From JBFHNV01 sp965365655 (GTDB taxonomy: Bacteria > Pseudomonadota > Gammaproteobacteria > HK1): DNA of 23,309 nt. The notes under the pieces are model-generated. The model worked only from the letters and a program-made list of their open reading frames with translations. It was not told the DNA's origin and searched no databases. This document shows, piece after piece, positions 7,420 through 14,738 of the stretch. How positions within the stretch are numbered: the stretch's first letter is position 1; each line of letters opens with the position of its first letter. The position numbers were made by a program, and so were the translations under genes. The stretch is taken from NCBI GenBank assembly GCA_965365655.1, contig CBDUCN010000040.1:1-23309 (forward strand). The letters run 5' to 3'.

Positions 7420-8367
7420 TCACGCGCCCGACGCCGGTGCGCCGCGCGCCGCGCCCAGGTTCTGCGCCGACCAGAACGCGAGGGCCAGCTCCTCGCGCGC
7501 CGCGAGGCCGGCGTCGAGGTTCCAGCAGTTGATCACCGCGAGCCGGAAGCCGCCCGGCGGCATCGCGTGGCGCTCTGGCGGCAGATCCTCGTGGAACGTG
7601 ATCTGCACGCTCGATATCCCGTCGCGCCCGGTGATGTCGTCGATCAGCGCCTGCGGCGGCTTGCGGTAGTGCACGCCGTGGGCGCCGAACAGCACCACGC
7701 TGTAGCCCTCGCGGCGGTCGTCGTCGGCATAGCGCCAGCGCCGGCGCGAGTACAGCTCGACGATCGCGTCCAGCCAGCCGCGGCCGTACAGATCCGGCCA
7801 CTGGTCCGCGAAGCGCAGGTGCACCTCGATGATGCGCCCGCCGATGGTCTCGACGTTCGCCGCGCCGCTGTAGCCGCGCAGGTGCCTGCTGAACCACCCG
7901 CCGCAGTACGCCTCCAGCTCCGGGCGCTCCTCGGCGCGCACGGTCCAGTGGTCGAACACGCCGTCGCCGAGCGCGGCGCCGGTGGTGTGGCGCCACCACT
8001 GCGCCTCGCCGCCGAGCAGCACCACGTCGCTGCTCACGTGCTCGCCCTCCATCAGCGTCATCCACATGTGGCCGGCCGCGATGCTGGCCTCGTGCTCCTC
8101 GGCGTCGTGCACCACGTGCCCGCCGACGCCCATGCCGTGCATGTTGTAGATCGGCTTGCTGAACACCGGGTACGACGGCGGCGGCACGCCGTGGGGTGCG
8201 CCCGGAATGCCCTGCGTGTCGCACACCAGCAGCTTGTTGTAGACCCAGCGGTGCTCCGGGTAGAGCTCGTACGCGTGCTCGTCGTCGGTCGGGATGCGCA
8301 CGTGGTCGGGGCAGGCGACGCCCTCGAAGTACTGCATGCGCCAGGGGTCGCGCTCGATGATGGGCAT
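7420..8367 (-). CDS. Conserved protein, probable divergent ATP-grasp fold
   Basis: I do not recognise a named family, but the 315-residue protein reads like an ATP-grasp enzyme. NKLLVCDTQGIPGAP (residues 44-58, K45) resembles the DK...GIPxP motif. YPVFSKPIYNMHGMGVGG (66-83, K71) resembles the nucleotide-binding loop. MEGEHVSSDVVLLGGE (106-121) resembles the ExxxGeexsvd strand, and RIIEVHLRF (178-186) resembles the ExNxR metal site, with His183 in place of Asn. There is no clear N-terminal Rossmann-like domain as in full ligases. Residues 220-300 (GYSVVLFGAHG, FRLAVINCWNLD) form a C-terminal extension. ATG 8367 is chosen because GGAGG lies ten bases upstream; the open frame continues further without similarity. 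It is the first gene of a probable operon with the serine hydrolase. Gene reality is strong; the fold is inference. Confidence 0.72.
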   Translation of the reverse strand: MPIIERDPWRMQYFEGVACPDHVRIPTDDEHAYELYPEHRWVYNKLLVCDTQGIPGAPHGVPPPSYPVFSKPIYNMHGMGVGGHVVHDAEEHEASIAAGHMWMTLMEGEHVSSDVVLLGGEAQWWRHTTGAALGDGVFDHWTVRAEERPELEAYCGGWFSRHLRGYSGAANVETIGGRIIEVHLRFADQWPDLYGRGWLDAIVELYSRRRWRYADDDRREGYSVVLFGAHGVHYRKPPQALIDDITGRDGISSVQITFHEDLPPERHAMPPGGFRLAVINCWNLDAGLAAREELALAFWSAQNLGAARGAPASGA

Positions 8368-8466
8368 GGTGCTCGGGCCTCCGCCGGGGCGTCGCGAGGG
8401 GTGTCGGATCGGCGCCGCCCCGGAGGAGGGCGCCGGGCGTGCCGGAACGCACTCACGGCCGCGCCG

Positions 8467-8497
8467 GCGTGGTCTACGATACCTGCACCGACCACGC
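8467..8497. promoter_or_regulatory. 8-bp inverted repeat, candidate operator
   Basis: GCGTGGTC (8467-8474) and GACCACGC (8490-8497) are perfect inverted copies separated by 15 bases, in the 211-bp gap between the divergent ATP-grasp-like and histidine kinase genes. The spacer begins with TACGAT, the best -10-like hexamer on the plus strand of this gap. A 31-bp dyad over a possible -10 element is the shape of a repressor site. No -35 box is convincing and no regulator gene lies in the window. Confidence 0.35.
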
Positions 8498-8578
8498 TCA
8501 TCCCTCACCGGCTCGCATCGGATGCGCTGCGCCGCGGCGGCGTGCCGGCGCACGGGCCGGCGCCACCACGGGACCCGA

Positions 8579-10372
8579 ATGGCTGCCCGACGCGACTTCG
8601 CCACCCTCGCCCGGATCACGCGGCGCATCAGCGGGACGCTGGACCCGGACGAGGTCGTGAGCGCGGTGCTGGACTCGGTGCAGGCCTTCTTTCCCGGCGC
8701 CGCGGGCCGCCTGTGGTCGCTGGGCGACCCGCAGGGCGGGCGCGCGCTGCTCGGCAGCATCGGCCTCGCGCGCGACGGCGATTCGCAGCCGGTCGCGCCG
8801 GGCACCGGGCTCGCGGCGACGGTGGACGCGACCGGCGAGCCGGCGGTGTGCGAGGATTTGATTGGCGATCCGCGCTACGTGCGCAAGGACTGGGCGCGGC
8901 GCGAGGGCCTCGTCTCGGGGATCCTGCTCCCGCTGCTGCACCGCGACGGCACGGTGTTCGGCCGCCTGTCCATCTTCACGCGCGAGCACCACGCCTTCGA
9001 GCCCGAGGAGGTGGATCTGCTGCAGGCCTTCGCGAACCAGGCGGCGATCAGCCTGAGCAACGCACGCCTGTTCGACCAGTCCCGCCGGCGTGCGATGCGC
9101 CTGCAGGCGCTCGCGCGGGTGAGCACGCTGGTGGTGGACGGCCTCGACCTGGAGGTGACGCTTGCCGGGATCAGCCGCGAGGCCTCGGAGCTGCTGGGCC
9201 TCGACGGCGCGGGCGTGCGCCTGCTCGAGGACGGCGTGCTCAAGCTGAGCAGCGCGCACGGCATCGCCGAGAGCGTGATGCGGCGCCCGGCGCTGGACCT
9301 CGGGGAGAGCCTGACGGGCCGCGTTGCGGCCGCCGGGCGCCCCATCGCGGTGCCCGACGTGACGCAGGAGGGCGTCGTGGACCCGCAGCATCGCGCCGCC
9401 GCGCGCGAGCGCGGGGTGACCGCGTACATCGGCGCGCCGGTGCGCCACCGCGGGCGCGTGATCGGGGTGCTGATCGCGATCGGGACGTCGCGCCGGCACT
9501 TCGACGACGAGGAGGTCGCGGTGTTCGGCACCTACGCGGACTTCGCGGCCATCGCGATCGAGAACGCGCGGCTCTACCAGGCGGCGCAGGCCGAGATCGA
9601 TCTGCGCGCCGCGACCGAGGAGGAGCTGCGGCGCCACCGGGACCGGCTCGGCGAGCGGGTGGCCGAGCGTACCGAGGAGCTGCGCGCGGCGCAGGCGAGC
9701 CTGCTGCGCAACGAGCGTCTCGCCGCGCTGGGCCAGCTCACCGGCAGCATGTCGCATGAGCTGCGCACGCCGCTCGGCACCGTGCGCAACGCGCTGGCGC
9801 TGATTCGCCGCGTGCAGGCGGACGCGGCGCCGGAGCCGCGGCTCGCGCGCGCGCTGGACATGGCCGAGCGCGGGGTCGCGCGCTGCGACGGCCTGATCGC
9901 CGAGTTCCTGGAGTTCTCGCGCACCCAGGAGCTGGACTGCCTGGTGACGGACGTGGACGCGTGGGTAGAGGAGCAGCTGGACGCGCGCACCGCGCGCGAC
10001 GGCATCCGGCTCGAACGTGATCTACGCTGCGGCGTACGGCTGGCGGTGGACCGCGAACGGCTGCAGGGCGCGGTGCGAAACGTGGTGGACAACGCGATGG
10101 AGGCGATCGCGTCTGGCGGCCGCGGCGGATGCGTGCGCGTGGTCACGCAGGCATCCGAGGAGGAGGTACGGATCCGCGTCGAGGACGACGGACCGGGCAT
10201 GGACACGGCCACTCAGGCGCAGATCTTCGAGCCGCTGTTCACGACCAAGAGCTTCGGCGTCGGGCTCGGGATGGCCATCGTGCGCCAGGTGATGGAGCGC
10301 CACGGCGGCCGCGTGGACGTCGAGAGCACGCCCGGTGCGGGGAGCTGCGTGACCCTGGTGCTGCCGCGCTGA
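8579..10372 (+). CDS. Soluble GAF-GAF sensor histidine kinase
   Basis: The 597-residue protein has two GAF domains (about 15-165 and 180-330), a coiled coil (about 335-380, RRHRDRLGERVAERTEELRA), a HisKA dimerisation domain with the phospho-accepting H393 in SMSHELRTPLG, and a HATPase domain with N box NVVDNAMEAI, G1 EDDGPGMD, F box IFEPLFTTK and G2 GVGLGMAI. No membrane segment is visible, so it is a cytosolic kinase whose GAF domains presumably sense a small ligand, redox state or light. ATG 8579 is preferred because the first GAF helix starts directly after it; ATG 8522 is possible, and neither has a strong ribosome-binding site. No receiver domain is fused and no response regulator is in the window, so its partner is elsewhere. 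It diverges from the ATP-grasp-like gene. Confidence 0.93.
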   Translation: MAARRDFATLARITRRISGTLDPDEVVSAVLDSVQAFFPGAAGRLWSLGDPQGGRALLGSIGLARDGDSQPVAPGTGLAATVDATGEPAVCEDLIGDPRYVRKDWARREGLVSGILLPLLHRDGTVFGRLSIFTREHHAFEPEEVDLLQAFANQAAISLSNARLFDQSRRRAMRLQALARVSTLVVDGLDLEVTLAGISREASELLGLDGAGVRLLEDGVLKLSSAHGIAESVMRRPALDLGESLTGRVAAAGRPIAVPDVTQEGVVDPQHRAAARERGVTAYIGAPVRHRGRVIGVLIAIGTSRRHFDDEEVAVFGTYADFAAIAIENARLYQAAQAEIDLRAATEEELRRHRDRLGERVAERTEELRAAQASLLRNERLAALGQLTGSMSHELRTPLGTVRNALALIRRVQADAAPEPRLARALDMAERGVARCDGLIAEFLEFSRTQELDCLVTDVDAWVEEQLDARTARDGIRLERDLRCGVRLAVDRERLQGAVRNVVDNAMEAIASGGRGGCVRVVTQASEEEVRIRVEDDGPGMDTATQAQIFEPLFTTKSFGVGLGMAIVRQVMERHGGRVDVESTPGAGSCVTLVLPR

Positions 10373-10417
10373 CGCGGCCCGGCCGGCTGCGCGCGAGTTG
10401 ACATCCACCGGGCCGCG
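10373..10417 (+). terminator. Long-loop inverted repeat after the histidine kinase
   Basis: CGCGGCCCGG (10373-10382) begins immediately after the kinase stop codon and is perfectly complementary to CCGGGCCGCG (10408-10417), with a 25-base loop. It could fold as a terminator-like hairpin, though no T-tract follows. The loop contains TTGACA (10398-10403), a perfect -35 hexamer, so termination and promoter functions may overlap. Confidence 0.4.
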
Positions 10418-10441
10418 GTGCAGCTTGGCGCCGCGCTTGCG
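10398..10441 (+). promoter_or_regulatory. Candidate promoter(s) for the membrane HhH protein
   Basis: TTGACA at 10398-10403 matches the sigma-70 -35 consensus exactly, but the hexamer 17 bases on (CAGCTT) is a poor -10. Just downstream TTGGCGCCGCGCTTGCG (10425-10441) has GG and GC with the exact spacing of a sigma-54 -24/-12 element and matches most of its fixed positions. Either could serve the gene starting at 10557. Chance matches to the sigma-54 pattern are not rare in GC-rich DNA. Confidence 0.28.
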
Positions 10442-10556
10442 GCGCACGAGGTGCTGACGTGACCTGTGCTCGTTCCCTGGCTGCCCTGCCGCGACGGTCC
10501 GGTGCGCGACGCCCCGGGCCGCGTGCGTGTGGCGGCGCATTCGTCGCGGCGGTGAA

Positions 10557-11813
10557 ATGAGCACGGAAGATCCCGTCGGCAGGCTTTCCGCGCGCCTGTT
10601 CACGCTGTTGCTCTACTGCCTGCCGGCGATCCTCGCGCTCGCGCTGATCCTCGTCGGCTACAAGCTGCGCACCGACGCGGTGGTGGCGGAGATCGCGTTC
10701 CACGTGGACGCCGTGCACGCGGCGGGCGGAACGGCCGCTTCGGCCGTCGACGACCTGCTCACCGAGAGTTCCAGCTTCAAGCAGATCCGCGGCGCGCTCG
10801 AGCGTCGCGAGGCGCTGCAGCGCGAGCTGGGCGGAGAGGTCCTCCCCGACGTGGACGTGCGCGCGACGGTGCGGGGCATCTGGCTGCGCAATTCGGTGAT
10901 CATCGCGCTACTGGTGCTGCTCCCGTACTACATCCTCGGCCGCCACCTCGCGGTCGCGCGCAATCTCCCGCTCTCGCTGGCCGAGCGCCGCGGCATCACG
11001 CAGCGCAGCTGGTGGGTGAAGTTCCTGGTCGGCCTGGTGATGGCGACGGGCTGGCTGTACGTGCTGAACCCGCTCGGGCGCGGGGCGACCACGGTCGCGG
11101 AGTTCCTGGTGTCCATCGACCTCGGTCAGACCGACACCCTGCCGCTGTTCATCGAGCCGACGGGGGAGATCCCGGTCACGGTCGCCGGCTTCCTCGGCTG
11201 GTATCTGCACCTGCTCTCGTATTTCTTTCTCAAGCTCTCGCACGACGACGTGGTCAGCGCGCGCGTGTACGGGTTCCTGTTCCGCAAGTTCCTGTTCGTG
11301 TACGGCATCTCGCTGCTGCTGAGCGCGGTACCCCTCGCGACCGCGGGCCAGATGGCGTTGTTCGTGTTCTTCATCGGCTACTTTCCGCTGTCGGCGATCA
11401 GCCTGATCAAGGAGGCGGGAGTCAAGGCGGCGCAGGGCATGCAGCCGGAGCCCGGTGCGCTCAGCGAGCTTCCCGGCATCGGGCGCATGCAGATCCTGCG
11501 CCTCGAGGAGGAGGGCGTCGAGAGCATCTCGTCGCTCGCGTACGCGAACCTCGACGAGCTGCGCATGAACATGCCGGCGATGGCGTCGCTGGTCGATTTC
11601 TGGGTGGATGTCGCGCAGCTCTACACCATCGTCGGCGACGAGCAGTACGCGAAGCTCGAAGGCCTGTGCGCGAGCGCCAGCCACTTCGTCGCGATGGCCG
11701 ACGACGCGGCGTTCTTGGAGGCGGTGACGTCGCGCGGGGTGGGCGACCCGGCCGAGATCGTCGCGCTGCTGCGGCGCACGTTCGGCTCGCGGCTGAACAT
11801 GCTGCAGGAATGA
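10557..11813 (+). CDS. Six-helix membrane protein with cytoplasmic helix-hairpin-helix tail
   Basis: I do not recognise this 418-residue protein as a named family. It has about six hydrophobic helices: 14-36, 109-128, 153-173, 205-226, 240-262 and 264-285. A loop of about 70 residues between the first two contains charged helices. The C-terminal 130 residues are soluble and begin with LSELPGIGRMQILRLEEEG followed by VESISSLAYANLDEL (303-335), the pattern of paired helix-hairpin-helix motifs (LPGIG hairpin, then a second helix pair) otherwise found in DNA-binding and Rad51/DUF4332-like modules. ATG 10557 is chosen because the first helix follows directly; its ribosome-binding site is weak. It lies between the kinase and the patatin gene, with 183 and 134 bases of gap, so it is probably its own transcription unit. 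Function unknown: membrane tethering of DNA or a protein-interaction tail are both possible. Confidence 0.85.
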   Translation: MSTEDPVGRLSARLFTLLLYCLPAILALALILVGYKLRTDAVVAEIAFHVDAVHAAGGTAASAVDDLLTESSSFKQIRGALERREALQRELGGEVLPDVDVRATVRGIWLRNSVIIALLVLLPYYILGRHLAVARNLPLSLAERRGITQRSWWVKFLVGLVMATGWLYVLNPLGRGATTVAEFLVSIDLGQTDTLPLFIEPTGEIPVTVAGFLGWYLHLLSYFFLKLSHDDVVSARVYGFLFRKFLFVYGISLLLSAVPLATAGQMALFVFFIGYFPLSAISLIKEAGVKAAQGMQPEPGALSELPGIGRMQILRLEEEGVESISSLAYANLDELRMNMPAMASLVDFWVDVAQLYTIVGDEQYAKLEGLCASASHFVAMADDAAFLEAVTSRGVGDPAEIVALLRRTFGSRLNMLQE

Positions 11814-11886
11814 ATCCGTTCTGACGCAATGGCGAGCCGGCCCCATCCGCCGCGCTCGCCGGGCCTCCCGGAACGAGACGGTCGCG

Positions 11887-11915
11887 TTCCTTATAGAAAC
11901 GGAAAGCACTATGCT
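11887..11915 (+). promoter_or_regulatory. AT-rich candidate promoter of the patatin operon
   Basis: TTCCTTATAGAAACGGAAAG opens an unusually AT-rich patch, ending in TATGCT (11910-11915), 33 bases before the patatin ATG. TATGCT is a fair -10 element; the corresponding -35 position is TTCCTT, which is weak. A short stem, GGAACG/CGTTCC (11870-11875 and 11885-11890), sits just upstream and could be an operator or the tail of a weak terminator for the preceding gene. Confidence 0.4.
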
Positions 11916-11947
11916 GGCGCGGTGATTCGTCCACGCGGAGCCGCGCC

Positions 11948-14710
11948 ATGGAGCAGAACCCGCCACTCCGGCTGAAGGAGGTTCTAGGCGAGGAGTACGC
12001 CTCCCTGCGTCCCGGGGAGGATTTCTCCGCCGCCGACGAGGCGGAGCTGTTCGCAAAGGTGCACCGCTCGCCTCGGCCATTTGCGGCGCTGTCCATCTCC
12101 GGCGGCGGCATCCGCAGCGCGACGTTCGCGCTCGGCGTGCTGCAGGGCTTCGCCCGGCACCGCGTCCTCGAGCGCTTCGACTACCTCTCCACGGTCTCGG
12201 GCGGGGGCTACATCGGGAGCTGGCTGAGCGCCTGGTCGGCCCGTGCCGGAGGCCTCGCCAAGGTGATCCCGAAGCTCACCCCCGATGCGCCCGCGCCCGC
12301 CGCGGGAGAGCCGGATCCGATCGGGCACCTGCGAGCGTACAACAACTACCTGACGCCGAAGCTGGGCTTCCTGTCCGCCGACACGTGGACCGTGGCGGCC
12401 ACGGTGCTTCGCAACATCGCGTTGAACTGGCTGGTGCTGATCCCGCTGATTCTGGCCGCGCTGCTCGTGCCGCGCCTTGTGCTTTCGATGCTCGCGTTCA
12501 ACGACCATTACGCGCTCGGCCACGGCGATATCGCGACCGCGGCCGACATCCGCGACTCCGTGTGGGTGACGCACGTCGTGCCAGGGGCGGCGGCCGTGCT
12601 GCTCGCCTACACGGTATTCAACGTCGCGCGCTTCCTCCCCAGCGTGGGCGCACGGCCGCACACTCAGACCGATTTCCTGAGACATTGCCTCGCGCCGCTG
12701 CTCGGCGCCGTGCTGCTGTTCCTCACCTACGATGCGCTGCGTTTCTGGGGCACGCTCAACCAAGACAGCACGCAGGTCCCGTCCTACGAGGTCGTGAGCT
12801 GGGCGCTGGTGCCGTGCGTCGCGGGCTGGCTCGCGTTTCTGGTGCTGTGCGGCAAGCCGATCAAGGAGCGCTTCTCGCTGCTCTTCGGCCGTCTGTCGGT
12901 CGCGGTGCTGCTCACCGGCGTATTCGCCGGCGGAGGCGCGTGGCTGTTCACCAACAAGGTGTTCCCGGAAATGGAGTGGGCCCCCTACGTCACCGTCGCT
13001 CCGCCGCTGCTCCTGATCTCGGTGGACTGTGCCATGGGCCTGTTCGTGGGATTCACCAGCACCACCCTGCGTGACGAGGACCGGGAGTGGTTCGCCCGCG
13101 CGCTGGCGTGGGACCTGCTGGCCGCCACGCTGTGGATACTCGCCTGCGCGCTCGTGCTGCTGGTGCCCTCGCTGGTGCTGGAGCTCGGCGCGACCGCGCA
13201 CGGGGAGGGATTCCAGGGGGTGGTCAGCTCGCTGCTGGGCGTCATCGCGGCGATCAGCGGCTGGGCCAGCACCCGGCCCGGCGCCGCCAGCGGCGCCGGC
13301 TCCGGAGGGCTTTCGAAGGCGATGATGTCGCTCGCAGCCACCGCTGCGCCAGTGGTCTTCGTGATCAGCGTGTCGGTGGGGCTCGCGATCTTCACCAACT
13401 GGTTGCTGTATCGCGCCGGTGTCGTCGTCCCCAGCGCCGGGCCCGTCGGATTGTCCGTGCCGGTGTCCTGGGTGGAGCACGAAACGCTGCTCCTGCACAC
13501 GCCTCTGTGGATCGTCGCCGCGGCCGCGTTGGCGGTGTTCGCGTTCGGGCACCTGATGGCGCGCTACATCAACGTCAACCGCTTCTCCCTGCAGGCGATG
13601 TACCGCAACCGGCTGATCCGCGCCTACCTCGGTGCGTCCAACGCGCGCCGCTACGACGGCGGCGCGTCGGCGCAGGGTCCGGTCTCCACTTTCACCGGAT
13701 TCCTGCAAAGCGACAACATGTCCATACACCGCCTGCGCGGCGTCGCGGCGCCGCTGCACGTCGTCAACGTCGCACTCAACCTCGTGTCGGGAGAGCGCCT
13801 GGCCTGGCAGCAGCGCAAGGCCCAGTCGTTCACGATCTCGCCGCTGCACTGCGGCAACGGCGAGCTCGGCTACCGGTCCTCCGAGCACTACGGCGGTCAC
13901 GACGGCATCTCGCTCGGCTCGGCGATGGCCATCTCCGGTGCCGCGGCGAGCCCCAACATGGGCTACCACTCCTCGCCCGTGATCGGTTTCATCATGACGA
14001 TGTTCAACGCACGCCTCGGAGGCTGGCTGGGCAATCCCGGCGACGCCGGGCGGAACACCTGGCGCCAGCCGGGCCCGCGCTCGGCCGTAGCGTCGCTGGT
14101 CAAGGAGGCGCTGGGGCTCACCGACAACCGCAGCCCCTACGTGTACCTGTCCGACGGCGGCCACTTCGAGAACCTCGCGATGTACGAGATGGTGCAGCGC
14201 CGTTGCCGCTTCATCGTCGTGCTGGACGGGGGCTGCGACCCCGACTTCGGCTACGAGGACCTCGGCAACGCCCTGCGCAAGATCCGGATCGACCTGCGGG
14301 TGCCGATCAGCTTCAAGGAGCCTCTCGCCGCGCCTCTGCGCTCGCGCAGCCGGCGCTGCGCGCTGGGACGCATCCACTACTCGTCGGTGGACGGGAACGT
14401 GGAGGACGGGTGGCTGCTCTACATCAAGCCCATGCACCGCGGCAACGAGCCGCCGGACGTCACGGCGTACTGGAAGGAGAATCAGGCGTTCCCGCACCAG
14501 AGCACCGGGGACCAGTGGTTCGACGAGTCGCAGACGGAGAGCTACCGGATGCTCGGCCTGCACACCGTGGAGGAGATGCTCGAGGGTTACGAAGGCACGA
14601 CCCTGGACGATCTCTGCACTCACGTCCGCGACGTCTACCTCGGGTCGGCGCCGCTGCCGGCGCAGACGGAGGAGCACGGCGCGCACGGCGGCGACGCGGT
14701 GAAGACGTGA
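11948..14710 (+). CDS. Patatin-like phospholipase with membrane domain inserted in the catalytic fold
   Basis: This 920-residue protein has the patatin lipase signature in two pieces. N-terminal: the oxyanion motif SISGGGIRS (49-57) and nucleophile S84 in STVSGGGYIG. C-terminal: the catalytic Asp D736 in YLSDGGHFENLAMYEM, the D-G-G motif of the Ser-Asp dyad. Between them, about residues 155-545, lie roughly ten strongly hydrophobic segments, so the lipase domain is split by a polytopic membrane region. An even helix number would put both halves on one side, presumably the cytosol. Such enzymes release fatty acids from phospholipids. ATG 11948 has GGAG seven bases upstream. The gene ends 28 bases before the cyclase-like gene, so co-transcription is likely. 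Reading frame and dyad are clear; substrate and regulation are unknown. Confidence 0.88.
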   Translation: MEQNPPLRLKEVLGEEYASLRPGEDFSAADEAELFAKVHRSPRPFAALSISGGGIRSATFALGVLQGFARHRVLERFDYLSTVSGGGYIGSWLSAWSARAGGLAKVIPKLTPDAPAPAAGEPDPIGHLRAYNNYLTPKLGFLSADTWTVAATVLRNIALNWLVLIPLILAALLVPRLVLSMLAFNDHYALGHGDIATAADIRDSVWVTHVVPGAAAVLLAYTVFNVARFLPSVGARPHTQTDFLRHCLAPLLGAVLLFLTYDALRFWGTLNQDSTQVPSYEVVSWALVPCVAGWLAFLVLCGKPIKERFSLLFGRLSVAVLLTGVFAGGGAWLFTNKVFPEMEWAPYVTVAPPLLLISVDCAMGLFVGFTSTTLRDEDREWFARALAWDLLAATLWILACALVLLVPSLVLELGATAHGEGFQGVVSSLLGVIAAISGWASTRPGAASGAGSGGLSKAMMSLAATAAPVVFVISVSVGLAIFTNWLLYRAGVVVPSAGPVGLSVPVSWVEHETLLLHTPLWIVAAAALAVFAFGHLMARYINVNRFSLQAMYRNRLIRAYLGASNARRYDGGASAQGPVSTFTGFLQSDNMSIHRLRGVAAPLHVVNVALNLVSGERLAWQQRKAQSFTISPLHCGNGELGYRSSEHYGGHDGISLGSAMAISGAAASPNMGYHSSPVIGFIMTMFNARLGGWLGNPGDAGRNTWRQPGPRSAVASLVKEALGLTDNRSPYVYLSDGGHFENLAMYEMVQRRCRFIVVLDGGCDPDFGYEDLGNALRKIRIDLRVPISFKEPLAAPLRSRSRRCALGRIHYSSVDGNVEDGWLLYIKPMHRGNEPPDVTAYWKENQAFPHQSTGDQWFDESQTESYRMLGLHTVEEMLEGYEGTTLDDLCTHVRDVYLGSAPLPAQTEEHGAHGGDAVKT

Positions 14711-14738
14711 AGCGGGGCGGGACGCAGGGTTGAAGCAG

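Noticed and set aside
7198..9759. 853-residue plus-strand open frame spanning two genes
   Set aside because: It crosses the start regions of both divergent genes and lacks any recognisable domain; it is a GC-rich shadow frame.
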